This document shows, in pieces, positions 1 to 7,785 of a stretch of DNA of 64,000 bases (position 1 is the first letter of the stretch; each line of letters opens with the position of its first letter). A model generated the notes under the pieces. That model saw only the letters and a list, made by a program, of their open reading frames with translations, did not search any database and was not told the DNA's origin. Both the position numbers and the translations under genes were made by a program. The stretch lies in assembly GCA_021732975.1 (NCBI GenBank), contig JAKFWC010000012.1:62001-126000 (forward strand), given 5' to 3'. This DNA comes from Planctomycetaceae bacterium. Its GTDB lineage: Bacteria; Planctomycetota; Planctomycetia; Planctomycetales; Planctomycetaceae.

Positions 1-1
1 T

Positions 2-1639
2 TCGATTCTTGCCAAAGGGAAACTCGACAACGAGGACACTTACACCGTCACGTTGATGTTGCCCGCGGGCAAACACACGGCGCTGCGGTTGGAAGCGATT
101 CCCACAAAACTGCCGGACGGACAACTTGGTGTTGGCCGCAAAGCCGCCGATCCGAATTTCGTCGTCTCGGAACTCACCGTCGAAGTTGTGCAAGGAGAGA
201 CCGCGCAACCCGTGAAACTCGCTAATGCCCGCGCCGACTTCGCGCAGGACGGTTGGCCGGTCACCGCGGCGATTGATGGCGATCTGAAAACCGGTTGGGC
301 GGTCAGTCCCCGGCAGCGCGACCCGCATGTCGCGCTCTTCGATTTCGCTGAACCACTGAATTTCACAGCGGAGTCGAAGCTACGGGTGACCCTCACGCAA
401 AACTATGGCGACAAACTGGTTCTCGCCCAGTTCCGACTGACCGCAAGCGACGCTGATCCCGCGACATTATCACCCCGAGCGGAGTCCCCGCAAACGCAGC
501 AAACTCGCAACGAATTGACCGCCGCGCAGAAATCGCTCAACGACTTCAACGCGGCTTTACCGCAGTTGCCGGTGCTGCGCGAATTGCCCGCCGGCAAACA
601 ACGCGTGACGAAGATCCACAAGCGCGGCAACTTTCTGGACCTCGGCCACGAAGTGACCGCGGATATCCCCTCCGCCTTCGGCAAGCTGCCGGAGGGGACA
701 TCCCCCAATCGGTTGAGTGTTGCGCAGTGGCTCGTGAACAACGACAATCCGCTCACGCCACGCGTGTGGGCGAACCGTGTCTGGGCGAGACTCTTCGGCC
801 AAGGCATCGTGGAAACAGAAGAGGATTTCGGAGCGCTCGGCAGCCCGCCATCGCACCCGCAACTGCTGGATTGGCTCGCTGCCGAGTATCGCGATGGCGG
901 CTGGTCGCTGAAGAAACTCCTCAAGGCGATCGTGATGAGCGACACATACCGGCAGGCGTCCGCGACCACGCCCGCGCTGCGGGAAGCCGATCCGCGGAAT
1001 ATTCTGCTGTCGCGTGGGGCGCGCTTCCGATTAAGTGCGGAAGTCGTGCGCGATCAATCGCTCGCAGTTTCCGGACTATTATCGCTGAAACAAGGTGGAC
1101 CATCGGTCATGCCGCCGCAACCATCTGGGCTGTGGCGGTCCACCTACAATGGTACGAAGTGGATCGACGCCGAAGGGGAAGACCGTTACCGTCGCGGAAT
1201 CTACACGTATCTCAAACGGACGACGCCGTACCCCTCGTTCATGACCTTCGATGCCGGCAGTGGTGAAGTCTGCCAGGTCCGTCGCATCCGCACCAACACG
1301 CCGTTGCAAGCGCTGGTCACGCTCAACGATCCAGTTTACCTCGAAGCCGCCGCCGCACTCGCGAAACGCATGGTGACCGATGCGAAGGACACTTCCGGTC
1401 GTGCCGCGCGGGGATTGCGACTCGCGCTGGTGCGACCAATCCGTGATGAGGAAGTCACGCCACTCGTCCGGTTGCAGCAGGAAACGGAGAAATCGTTCGG
1501 CAGCGTTCCGGATGAAGCCGCCGCCCTCATCAAGACAACGCGTGCCGATCCCGGTGCGATGCTCGCAACAGAGTTCGCCGCGTGGATCGTCACCGCCAGT
1601 GTTATTTTGAATCTGGACGAGTTCTTGACCCGCAACTAA
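2..1639 (+). CDS. DUF1549/DUF1553 (PSD1-type) protein, 5' truncated
   Basis: The reading frame is open from the first bases of the window, so the start lies upstream and only the C-terminal part is present. Visible landmarks are the DUF1553 signature around RLSVAQWLVNNDNPLTPRVW, then ETEEDFGALGSPPSHP, the RRGIYTYLKRTTPYPSF segment, and the typical ending ILNLDEFLTRN. In planctomycetes this family usually carries an N-terminal cytochrome-c-like domain plus DUF1549. It is secreted, and its gene is typically paired with a DUF1501 gene, as it is here. The biochemical role is not established. Family assignment is strong; function is unknown. Confidence 0.9.
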   Translation, partial: SILAKGKLDNEDTYTVTLMLPAGKHTALRLEAIPTKLPDGQLGVGRKAADPNFVVSELTVEVVQGETAQPVKLANARADFAQDGWPVTAAIDGDLKTGWAVSPRQRDPHVALFDFAEPLNFTAESKLRVTLTQNYGDKLVLAQFRLTASDADPATLSPRAESPQTQQTRNELTAAQKSLNDFNAALPQLPVLRELPAGKQRVTKIHKRGNFLDLGHEVTADIPSAFGKLPEGTSPNRLSVAQWLVNNDNPLTPRVWANRVWARLFGQGIVETEEDFGALGSPPSHPQLLDWLAAEYRDGGWSLKKLLKAIVMSDTYRQASATTPALREADPRNILLSRGARFRLSAEVVRDQSLAVSGLLSLKQGGPSVMPPQPSGLWRSTYNGTKWIDAEGEDRYRRGIYTYLKRTTPYPSFMTFDAGSGEVCQVRRIRTNTPLQALVTLNDPVYLEAAAALAKRMVTDAKDTSGRAARGLRLALVRPIRDEEVTPLVRLQQETEKSFGSVPDEAAALIKTTRADPGAMLATEFAAWIVTASVILNLDEFLTRN

Positions 1640-1642
1640 CCC

Positions 1643-1732
1643 GGCGAGCGGGGGGACGTGAGTCCCCCCGGTGATTCATTCTGCGATCAAACAAATTCAA
1701 TCACCGGGGGGAGTGACCTCCCCCCGCTCACC
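1643..1732. repeat. Long imperfect palindrome, single type
   Basis: Arms of 34 bp (1643-1676 and 1699-1732) are inverted copies with a few mismatches around a 22-bp centre. The arms are dominated by runs of G and C (GAGCGGGGGG ... CCCCCCGGTGATT). It fills the gap between the DUF1553 and DUF1501 genes, which read in the same direction. It could fold in RNA but has no T-tract, so it is not a typical intrinsic terminator. Confidence 0.85.
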
Positions 1733-1751
1733 AAGACGAATTGAGTCCTCA

Positions 1752-3245
1752 ATGAATCTTCTTCAAGACCTCACTCGCCGTCACTTCTTTCAGACCACCG
1801 GCCTTGGCTTCGGAGCGGTGGCGTTGCAATCGCTGATGGCGCGCGACAGCCGGGCAGATCAACCGCTGATCGTGAAAGAGCCGATGCTCGCGCCGCGGGC
1901 CAAGCGGGTGATTTATCTGCACATGGCGGGGTCGCCATCGCAACTGGAACTCTTTGAAGACAAGCCGGAGTTGCAAAAGCTGCACATGCAGGACGCACCG
2001 CAATCGTTCCTCGAAGGGAAGCGATTCGCGTTCATCAAAGGCGTGCCCAAGGTGCTCGCCGGGCAGTTCCCGTTTCATCGCTTCGGCGAATCCGGCCAGA
2101 CGATGAGCGAACTGTTACCGACGCTTGGCAAAGTCGCCGACAAGCTCTGCGTCATCCGTACGGTTCACACCGAGCAGTTCAACCACGCCCCGGCACAACT
2201 TTTTATCCATACCGGTACGCCGCGACTGGGCAGCCCGTCGCTAGGTTCATGGGCGACGTACGGGCTCGGCAGCGTCAACGAAAATCTGCCGGGGTTTGTT
2301 GTGTTGCTATCCGGGGGAAAGACGCCGGACGCGGGCAAATCGCTGTGGGGATCAGGCTTTCTTCCCAGTGTGTATCAAGGCGTGAACTGCCGCACCACGG
2401 GCGATCCGGTCCTCTATCTCAGCGATCCCGCCGGGATGGGCCGTCCGCTCCGTCGCAAGATGCTCGATACACTCGCCGAGATGAACGCGGCGGAAAATCG
2501 CCGCAGCGGTGATCCGGAAACGCTGTCCCGCATTTCTCAGTACGAACTGGCGTACCGCATGCAGACCGCAGTCCCCGATGTCATGGACATCTCCAAGGAG
2601 CCGCAACATATTCACGATCTGTATGGCTCGAAAGCGGGCTTCATTTCCCCCGCGGAAAGTGCCGACGACCCGCGCGTCCTCTACAAAGGGGACGACCCGA
2701 CGTTCGCGAACAACTGTCTGCTCGCGCGGCGGCTCATCGAGAACGGCGTGCGGTTCGTGCAACTCTACGACTGGGGCTGGGATCACCACGGCTCATCGCT
2801 TGGCGAGAGCATCGACGAAACGTTGCCGATCAAATGCCAGCAGACCGAACGCGCGATTGCGGGATTGATCACCGATCTCGATCAACGCGGGATGCTCGAC
2901 GACACGCTGATTATCTGGGGCGGAGAATTCGGGCGCACGCCGATGATGCAGAACAACGTCCGCAGCGAACTGAAGAAGGGCTACATCGGCCGTGACCATC
3001 ACCCGCACGCCTACACGATGTGGCTCGCCGGCGGCGGCATCAAAGGCGGCCTGTCCTACGGCAAGACCGACGACTTCGGCTACTACCCGGTCGAGAACCC
3101 CGTTAGTATCCGCGACCTGCAAGCCACCATCCTGCACGTCCTCGGCCTCGACCCGCACCGTTTCAGCTACGCCTACCAAGGTCTCGACAACCGCCTCATC
3201 GGCCCGACGGATGAAGGTCGGGTACTGACGGATATTCTGGCGTAG
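1752..3245 (+). CDS. DUF1501 family secreted protein
   Basis: A 497-residue product. The ATG at 1752 is chosen because it gives MNLLQDLTRRHFFQTTGLGF, a Tat-like signal with twin arginines followed by a hydrophobic stretch; longer forms would run back through the palindrome. DUF1501 hallmarks include VIYLHMAGSPSQLELFEDKP, the WDHHG segment, LIIWGGEFGRTPMMQ and GRDHHPHAYTMWLAGGG near the C-terminus. DUF1501 proteins are distantly related to the alkaline phosphatase/sulfatase fold, but their substrate is unknown. The gene lies directly after a DUF1549/DUF1553 gene, the usual planctomycete pairing, which suggests joint export and action. Confidence 0.92.
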   Translation: MNLLQDLTRRHFFQTTGLGFGAVALQSLMARDSRADQPLIVKEPMLAPRAKRVIYLHMAGSPSQLELFEDKPELQKLHMQDAPQSFLEGKRFAFIKGVPKVLAGQFPFHRFGESGQTMSELLPTLGKVADKLCVIRTVHTEQFNHAPAQLFIHTGTPRLGSPSLGSWATYGLGSVNENLPGFVVLLSGGKTPDAGKSLWGSGFLPSVYQGVNCRTTGDPVLYLSDPAGMGRPLRRKMLDTLAEMNAAENRRSGDPETLSRISQYELAYRMQTAVPDVMDISKEPQHIHDLYGSKAGFISPAESADDPRVLYKGDDPTFANNCLLARRLIENGVRFVQLYDWGWDHHGSSLGESIDETLPIKCQQTERAIAGLITDLDQRGMLDDTLIIWGGEFGRTPMMQNNVRSELKKGYIGRDHHPHAYTMWLAGGGIKGGLSYGKTDDFGYYPVENPVSIRDLQATILHVLGLDPHRFSYAYQGLDNRLIGPTDEGRVLTDILA

Positions 3246-3268
3246 CGGCTTCGCCCGGGAATGAGCAG

Positions 3269-3296
3269 CGTAGGGCAGGCTCCCGCCTGCCCTACG
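3269..3296. repeat. Perfect hairpin after DUF1501 gene
   Basis: An 11-bp perfect stem (CGTAGGGCAGG and its complement) closes a 6-nt loop, 24 bp after the DUF1501 stop. It may end transcription of that gene, but no T-run follows. It is one more palindromic sequence type among the intergenic elements. Confidence 0.7.
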
Positions 3297-3387
3297 TCTC
3301 TGCCGGCAGCGGAGTGGAGTCCCACCTGCAACGGGGCTACACTGACAGCGTGTGAACTGTCATGGCGGGTTTTCTGAGGATGATGCG

Positions 3388-3825
3388 ATGGACATGCAAC
3401 GTGGTTTGGGATTGCTCGTCGTGACGGGCTTGCTATCCGGGTGCATGCAATCGCTCGAAGAGCAGACGAAGAAAGACCCGAACAGCATCATTGGCAAGAA
3501 GACGCAGGACATCGGGCAGTTCGATCCCAACGCCGGGGCAAAGGTCAGCGATTCCAAGATTCACGCGACCGATCCGATCACCGCGCCGGTCTCCGCGTAT
3601 GGACCAATGGTGGAAAAGATTTCTCAATTTGAAGTTGTGCCTGCACTCAATCTCTTCAATGCGAACGAAGGCCGGTATCCGAATTCGCACGAAGAGTTCA
3701 TGACGCGGATCATCAAAGAGAACAACATTAAGCTGCATGTGCTGCCCGCCGGCAAGCAGTATCAATATGATGTCGAGAATCACAAGCTCGTCGTGGTCGA
3801 AGCGCCTGCCCCCGCGGCGCCGTGA
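3388..3825 (+). CDS. Small lipoprotein
   Basis: A 145-residue protein starting MDMQRGLGLLVVTGLLSGC. A short positive N-region, a hydrophobic core and the lipobox LLSGC predict a type II signal peptide and lipid anchoring. The mature part is hydrophilic. Around residues 75-110 it has a VVPALNLFNANEGRYPNSHEEF segment, a pattern seen in pilin/pseudopilin-like proteins with a DUF1559-style context, and it ends in an Ala/Pro-rich tail. ATG codons at 3388 and 3394 are both possible. Function unknown; the lipoprotein call is firm, the family is not. Confidence 0.75.
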   Translation: MDMQRGLGLLVVTGLLSGCMQSLEEQTKKDPNSIIGKKTQDIGQFDPNAGAKVSDSKIHATDPITAPVSAYGPMVEKISQFEVVPALNLFNANEGRYPNSHEEFMTRIIKENNIKLHVLPAGKQYQYDVENHKLVVVEAPAPAAP

Positions 3826-3835
3826 TTTTCTCATC

Positions 3836-3899
3836 AACGAGCCCGAAGCGCAAGCGCCGGGTTCTTGAATTCACCCGGCGCTCACACTTCGGGCTCGTT
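3836..3899. repeat. Long palindrome between convergent genes
   Basis: Two 27-bp arms (AACGAGCCCGAAGCGCAAGC... and its near-complement) flank a 10-nt centre. It occupies almost the whole gap between the lipoprotein gene and the leftward signal peptidase gene. That position would suit a bidirectional terminator, though no T-tract is present. Confidence 0.85.
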
Positions 3900-3913
3900 C
3901 GAGGCGATCGTCA

Positions 3914-5596
3914 TCACCGCAACATTTGCATGCGAGTAAAATCGGGCAGGCGCAGTTGCATCTCGTAACTGCCGACGCGCAAGCGGCCTGGCTTCGAGGG
4001 CAGATGCACCACGAACGGCTTGCCGACGAGCAGGCTGGTCTTCACGGCCCCATCAGCCCAGCGCCGGCTGTCATGCGACACCGGGCTGTTGTCACCCAGA
4101 ACGAACAGCTCATCGGTGTCGAGTTGATATGGTTTCTGCACCGCATGCTTGGCTCGGGTGGCGGTGTAGTACACATCGCGGTAAACGCAGAGATTGTTGA
4201 CGGTCAGGTCGAGCCCGCGGGCTCCGAAGCGGGCCGGATAGCGCGACACGGGCGTTTCCGCCGGCGTGGAGAATGTCCACGGTCCGAGCAGCGGCTTTCC
4301 GTCCGCGGCGACGAGCACTTGTTGATCGAACAGGGACATCTCAATCAGAGTCGGTTTCGTGTCCATTCCGCTCGGCCAGTTGCCCGTCACCACGGGATCG
4401 GGATTATCCCCCGCATACAATCGGACTTCCTGACGACTGTAGTCGAAGACGCAGGTGTAGTTGGCGGCCCCATCCGACATCTCCAGCGCGAATTCACCAT
4501 CGCCGTTGTGATGCTCTACCGACAGCGACAGCAGCAAGTCCCGCACTGGTGCGGGAACGTAATCTCCCTCGCGCGGGTTGTAGCCGTATGAGTCGTCCAC
4601 CGGCGCAAGGTGCGAGCGCTCGCTGAGAGAGCGCACAGCCCGATAGAAATCGTCGTCGGCCGCCGTCGCGAGCAACACGTCTCGGGCGGAATCGGGCAAG
4701 ACGCCGACGCAACTCAATTGTTGATGGACGGCATCGAACCGCAGACCCGCGGGGGGCAAGCGGGACGGATCGAGATCGACCGGCCAACTCGACAGTTTGA
4801 CCGACGTTTCATGTTGCCCGCGCTGGCGAAGGCGGTGTGCGTATTCCACCCACGACCACGCGGATTCATCCGTTACCTGTGACGCGGTCAGATGGAACTC
4901 GTGACCCTGCGGTTCCCACGCCACCGCAGCTTCCGCCGAGGTTTCAATGGGTTGCCAGGCGGGGTCGGCATCGGTCGAACGGAAGCGATGCTCATGGACT
5001 GGCACGCGAAGCACGCGGAGGTCATTCCAGTCTTTTCGGCAGAGGATGCCATCAGCGTAGATATCGCCGTCGATGATCTGCAATTTCTCGCCGGGCAGAC
5101 CGATGACCCGTTTGACATAAGCTTCGGTGGGGCAATACGGATTGCGGAAGACGACGACTTCCCAGCGTCGCGGCGGATGGAGGGCATACGCCGGTTTGAA
5201 GACCAGAAGTTGGTCGCCATGATTGCGCGGCACATCGGTGAGATCGATCGCCGTTTGCCCGCAGTTGGGGCATTGGGCGCGATTGCGGGTCGGTGACGTT
5301 TCCGCCGCAGCGTTCGTTCCTTCATCGGTGTCGTAAGCAACACCGAAGGGGAACTCATAACGACACTTCGGACAGCAGACTCGTTTGTGGTAACCGAGCA
5401 GATGCGGTGCCATCGATCCGGTAGAAATCATGTACCCTTCGGCAGCGAACGTGCGAAACAGCACAACTGCAAGCAGGAGACAGATCGCAGATTCACACAA
5501 CGACCGCGGCAGGCTGATGTGTTCGCGCACGGAGGCTCGCTCCGGTGTTGGCACCGGTTGCGCGTCGATTCGATTCTGTCCCCCCGTCGATTCCAT
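3914..5596 (-). CDS. lepB: Signal peptidase I with zinc-ribbon and large insert
   Basis: A 560-residue inner-membrane serine protease (family S26) that removes signal peptides. One hydrophobic segment (ICLLLAVVLFRTF, about residues 38-50) is followed by the catalytic-serine box STGSMAPHL (Ser61). The catalytic lysine is in AYVKRVIGLPGE (Lys162), and the conserved GDNSPVSHDSRRW box lies near the C-terminus. Two features are unusual. A CPKC...CPNC zinc-ribbon pair sits between the serine and lysine boxes. About 330 residues separate the lysine box from the GDNS box, including a beta-rich stretch. E. coli LepB has 324 residues in total. The ATG at 5596 is preceded by GAGAGG on the coding strand; an in-frame GTG at 5644 is the alternative. 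Confidence 0.9.
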   Translation of the reverse strand: MESTGGQNRIDAQPVPTPERASVREHISLPRSLCESAICLLLAVVLFRTFAAEGYMISTGSMAPHLLGYHKRVCCPKCRYEFPFGVAYDTDEGTNAAAETSPTRNRAQCPNCGQTAIDLTDVPRNHGDQLLVFKPAYALHPPRRWEVVVFRNPYCPTEAYVKRVIGLPGEKLQIIDGDIYADGILCRKDWNDLRVLRVPVHEHRFRSTDADPAWQPIETSAEAAVAWEPQGHEFHLTASQVTDESAWSWVEYAHRLRQRGQHETSVKLSSWPVDLDPSRLPPAGLRFDAVHQQLSCVGVLPDSARDVLLATAADDDFYRAVRSLSERSHLAPVDDSYGYNPREGDYVPAPVRDLLLSLSVEHHNGDGEFALEMSDGAANYTCVFDYSRQEVRLYAGDNPDPVVTGNWPSGMDTKPTLIEMSLFDQQVLVAADGKPLLGPWTFSTPAETPVSRYPARFGARGLDLTVNNLCVYRDVYYTATRAKHAVQKPYQLDTDELFVLGDNSPVSHDSRRWADGAVKTSLLVGKPFVVHLPSKPGRLRVGSYEMQLRLPDFTRMQMLR

Positions 5597-5720
5597 CCGC
5601 CTCTCGCAGGTGGGTGAGGGGTGCGCTACCGCGCAGCCGTTCACCGCTAACCAGCTTGTATTCTACGGAATTTCCATGCAAGGCGGGAAGATCATCCGCG
5701 AAGTGGATCGCTGATTTGAC

Positions 5721-6704
5721 TTACGGCCGTGTCAGTTTTGCGGCGATCTGATCGAGGTTGGCGAATTCGGCGGCGTTCCCGGCCTTTTTGACGAGGTCGC
5801 AGATCAAATCAATCGTCTTCAATTCGGAGTCGACTACTCCCAAGCACGAGGGATGCGCCAGAAAATCGAAGACCGCTTTATGCTCGATGGCCCACGTGAC
5901 CGCCCGGCGGACGGCTTCGAGGAACCACTCCAGCTTCCACTGGCCGGTCCGAAACGCCCCGATATCGCTGATGGGACACATCGGGATTTCGACGAGGCCC
6001 GTGGGGTACACAAACGGCTGAGCTTTGGCCTGGGCTTCGACGATGTTTTGATAAACCGCTTCGGTCGGTTGCTCCTTCGGCTTCGTATCCGCGTGGGGCG
6101 GATAGAGGCTGCTGACCCAGTGGAAGCCATTGTCCAAGAGCATCTGCTGCAAATCTTCGCGGCCCTTGAGACCGTTTGCGAAACCACCCGGCGTGCGGAA
6201 GCCGCGGTTGTCGATACCGATGCGATGCTTCAATCCCAACGTGGTAAGGCGGATGTTTTCTCGAAGGACATCCGCCGTGGATCTTCCTTCAATCAACCAC
6301 GGCGCGCGTTGAAAACGGAATTGCAGTTCAGCATTCGTCTTCGCCAGCAGATAGACATGATCGTACGTGTGGTTGCCAATCGGGTGTCCGTCCTGTGCCA
6401 GTTTTTGCAACCAGGCAACGTCAGGTTGCTCCAACACGCGGCCAACGCAGAAGTAATGGATGCGACCACCGTGCGTTTTCACTCGCTCGCCGGCTGCCAC
6501 GGCGTACTTTTTAGCGTCGTCGTTGAGATTTCCCTTTTCGTAATCCCAGTGCGTATCGTCCCAATGAGGAAAATTGCGACTCATCTCCAGGTCGAGTGTG
6601 ATCGCAATCTGCGCTTTCTTTGTCGACTCCGCTCGCGCGTCGCAGCCGAACATGCCGGAGACTCCGAGCGCTGCCGCGGCTTTCATCCAGTCTCGACGAT
6701 TCAT
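5721..6704 (-). CDS. Polysaccharide deacetylase-like protein (NodB/CE4)
   Basis: A 327-residue protein with a Tat-like leader, MNRRDWMKAAAALGVSGMFGC, in which a lipobox-like SGMFGC may provide lipid anchoring. The NodB fold is indicated by ITLDLEMS (metal-binding and catalytic Asp region) and GNHTYDH (metal-binding histidines). The family removes N- or O-acetyl groups from cell-wall or capsule polysaccharides, using a metal ion. The start codon overlaps the stop of the upstream isochorismatase-like gene by 4 bp (ATGA), so the two are likely co-translated. Substrate is not deducible. Confidence 0.85.
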   Translation of the reverse strand: MNRRDWMKAAAALGVSGMFGCDARAESTKKAQIAITLDLEMSRNFPHWDDTHWDYEKGNLNDDAKKYAVAAGERVKTHGGRIHYFCVGRVLEQPDVAWLQKLAQDGHPIGNHTYDHVYLLAKTNAELQFRFQRAPWLIEGRSTADVLRENIRLTTLGLKHRIGIDNRGFRTPGGFANGLKGREDLQQMLLDNGFHWVSSLYPPHADTKPKEQPTEAVYQNIVEAQAKAQPFVYPTGLVEIPMCPISDIGAFRTGQWKLEWFLEAVRRAVTWAIEHKAVFDFLAHPSCLGVVDSELKTIDLICDLVKKAGNAAEFANLDQIAAKLTRP

Positions 6705-7759
6705 GGCTTCTTTTCCGATTCCAGTTCAATCCACGAGACCTGCGTGATGAGTTGATTGAGTGAGGCATAGGAGATGGATGCGTTGGCCGCAAACCGTGGC
6801 GTGATGTTCGCCGCGAACGTCCCCAGGGTAGCGTCGGCGACGATAACGACGTTGAAATCCTTCGACAGATTCTCGTAGCCGGCGGTGGTGCGACACAGGC
6901 ACATGTCGGTCGCATAGCCGGTGAGGAGCACATGCCGCACGCCATTCTTCTTCAGAAAATCCCGCAGCGGGGGGTAGCCTTCTGCGTCGTAAATGACGAC
7001 ATCTTGCGGATCGACCGTGACCGATGTACTGACAGGAATCGGCAGTTTCCAGAAGCCCGCACCGTTGTAGCGATCCCCCGCATCCAGCCCCGGAAACTGC
7101 TTGAAATAATCGCGAACCGGCAGGTCGGGATTGAGCGGCAGTTGTTCCAGCAACGGCTCACCCTGATACTTGTATGCCGCGAGCGTTTGCCGCAACTGCT
7201 TCTCACCGACCACGCGCTCTTCGGCGGTGGGGGTCTTTTTGAAGGATCGATACACCTGCGTCCGAATGGGATCGGCTGGACCGGGGAGACTGTACATCAC
7301 GAACGCTGCGTGGTTTCGCAACCGTTTGAGCAGGGGATCAATCACCTGCTTGGTGTGCTTCGCCGCGAGTTCGTTTTTCCGCGGCGTGCAGAAGTCCGCC
7401 ACGCCATTTGGTTCGGGACTCTTCCAACCCCAGGAATCGTCAATCGCCCAGGGATGAACCATGATCACGGCCGTCTCTTTGGCCCGGAGATGATTCGGCA
7501 TTTCGATGATTCCGCGGGCGTTGTACGAAAACCGCCACGCGCGAACATGCAGATCGGCGGCGTCATCGTCGACAATCGCCGGGGCAGAAAAGTGGGCCTC
7601 TTCTTGAATGGGCTCAAAGAATTCAGGGTAGTCCGCCACCAACGGTTGCGGATTCTCGATCCGTTCCAGCCGATTCTGATATGTCCGCGTGATCCGCGGC
7701 AGTTCCTCAGCACACCCCGGAACGGTCATTCCGAGCATCAGCACGGCAAACAATCTCAT
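6701..7759 (-). CDS. Isochorismatase-like cysteine hydrolase, lipoprotein
   Basis: A 352-residue protein with leader MRLFAVLMLGMTVPGC, a type II signal peptide (Cys16). The C-terminal half is isochorismatase-like: AVIMVHPWAIDD supplies the usual Asp, and VLLTGYATDMCLCRTTAGY the catalytic cysteine region. A block of about 120 residues between these motifs makes it longer than the usual 180-220 residues of the family. The ATG at 7759 is fixed by an AAGGAGGT ribosome-binding site just upstream; a longer in-frame form from 7789 lacks such a site. Family members hydrolyse amides or vinyl ethers; here the substrate is unknown. It lies between the haem-binding dehydrogenase and deacetylase genes. 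Confidence 0.82.
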   Translation of the reverse strand: MRLFAVLMLGMTVPGCAEELPRITRTYQNRLERIENPQPLVADYPEFFEPIQEEAHFSAPAIVDDDAADLHVRAWRFSYNARGIIEMPNHLRAKETAVIMVHPWAIDDSWGWKSPEPNGVADFCTPRKNELAAKHTKQVIDPLLKRLRNHAAFVMYSLPGPADPIRTQVYRSFKKTPTAEERVVGEKQLRQTLAAYKYQGEPLLEQLPLNPDLPVRDYFKQFPGLDAGDRYNGAGFWKLPIPVSTSVTVDPQDVVIYDAEGYPPLRDFLKKNGVRHVLLTGYATDMCLCRTTAGYENLSKDFNVVIVADATLGTFAANITPRFAANASISYASLNQLITQVSWIELESEKKP

Positions 7760-7763
7760 CAGA

Positions 7764-7771
7764 ACCTCCTT
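7764..7771 (-). promoter_or_regulatory. Strong ribosome-binding site
   Basis: On the coding strand this reads AAGGAGGT, a near-perfect Shine-Dalgarno sequence 4 nt before the ATG at 7759. It decides the start of the isochorismatase-like lipoprotein. Confidence 0.8.
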
Positions 7772-7785
7772 GTCACGGCCGCGAT

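Noticed and set aside
655-710. Inverted repeat (CCCCTCCG / CGGAGGGG) inside the DUF1553 gene as another inserted element
   Set aside because: The encoded PSAFGKLPEG segment fits the usual linker of this family, the arms are only about 13 bp, and no second copy is seen.
1643-1732. Palindrome as terminal inverted repeats of a transposon
   Set aside because: The arms are only about 20 bp apart with no open frame between them, and no transposase is present in the window.
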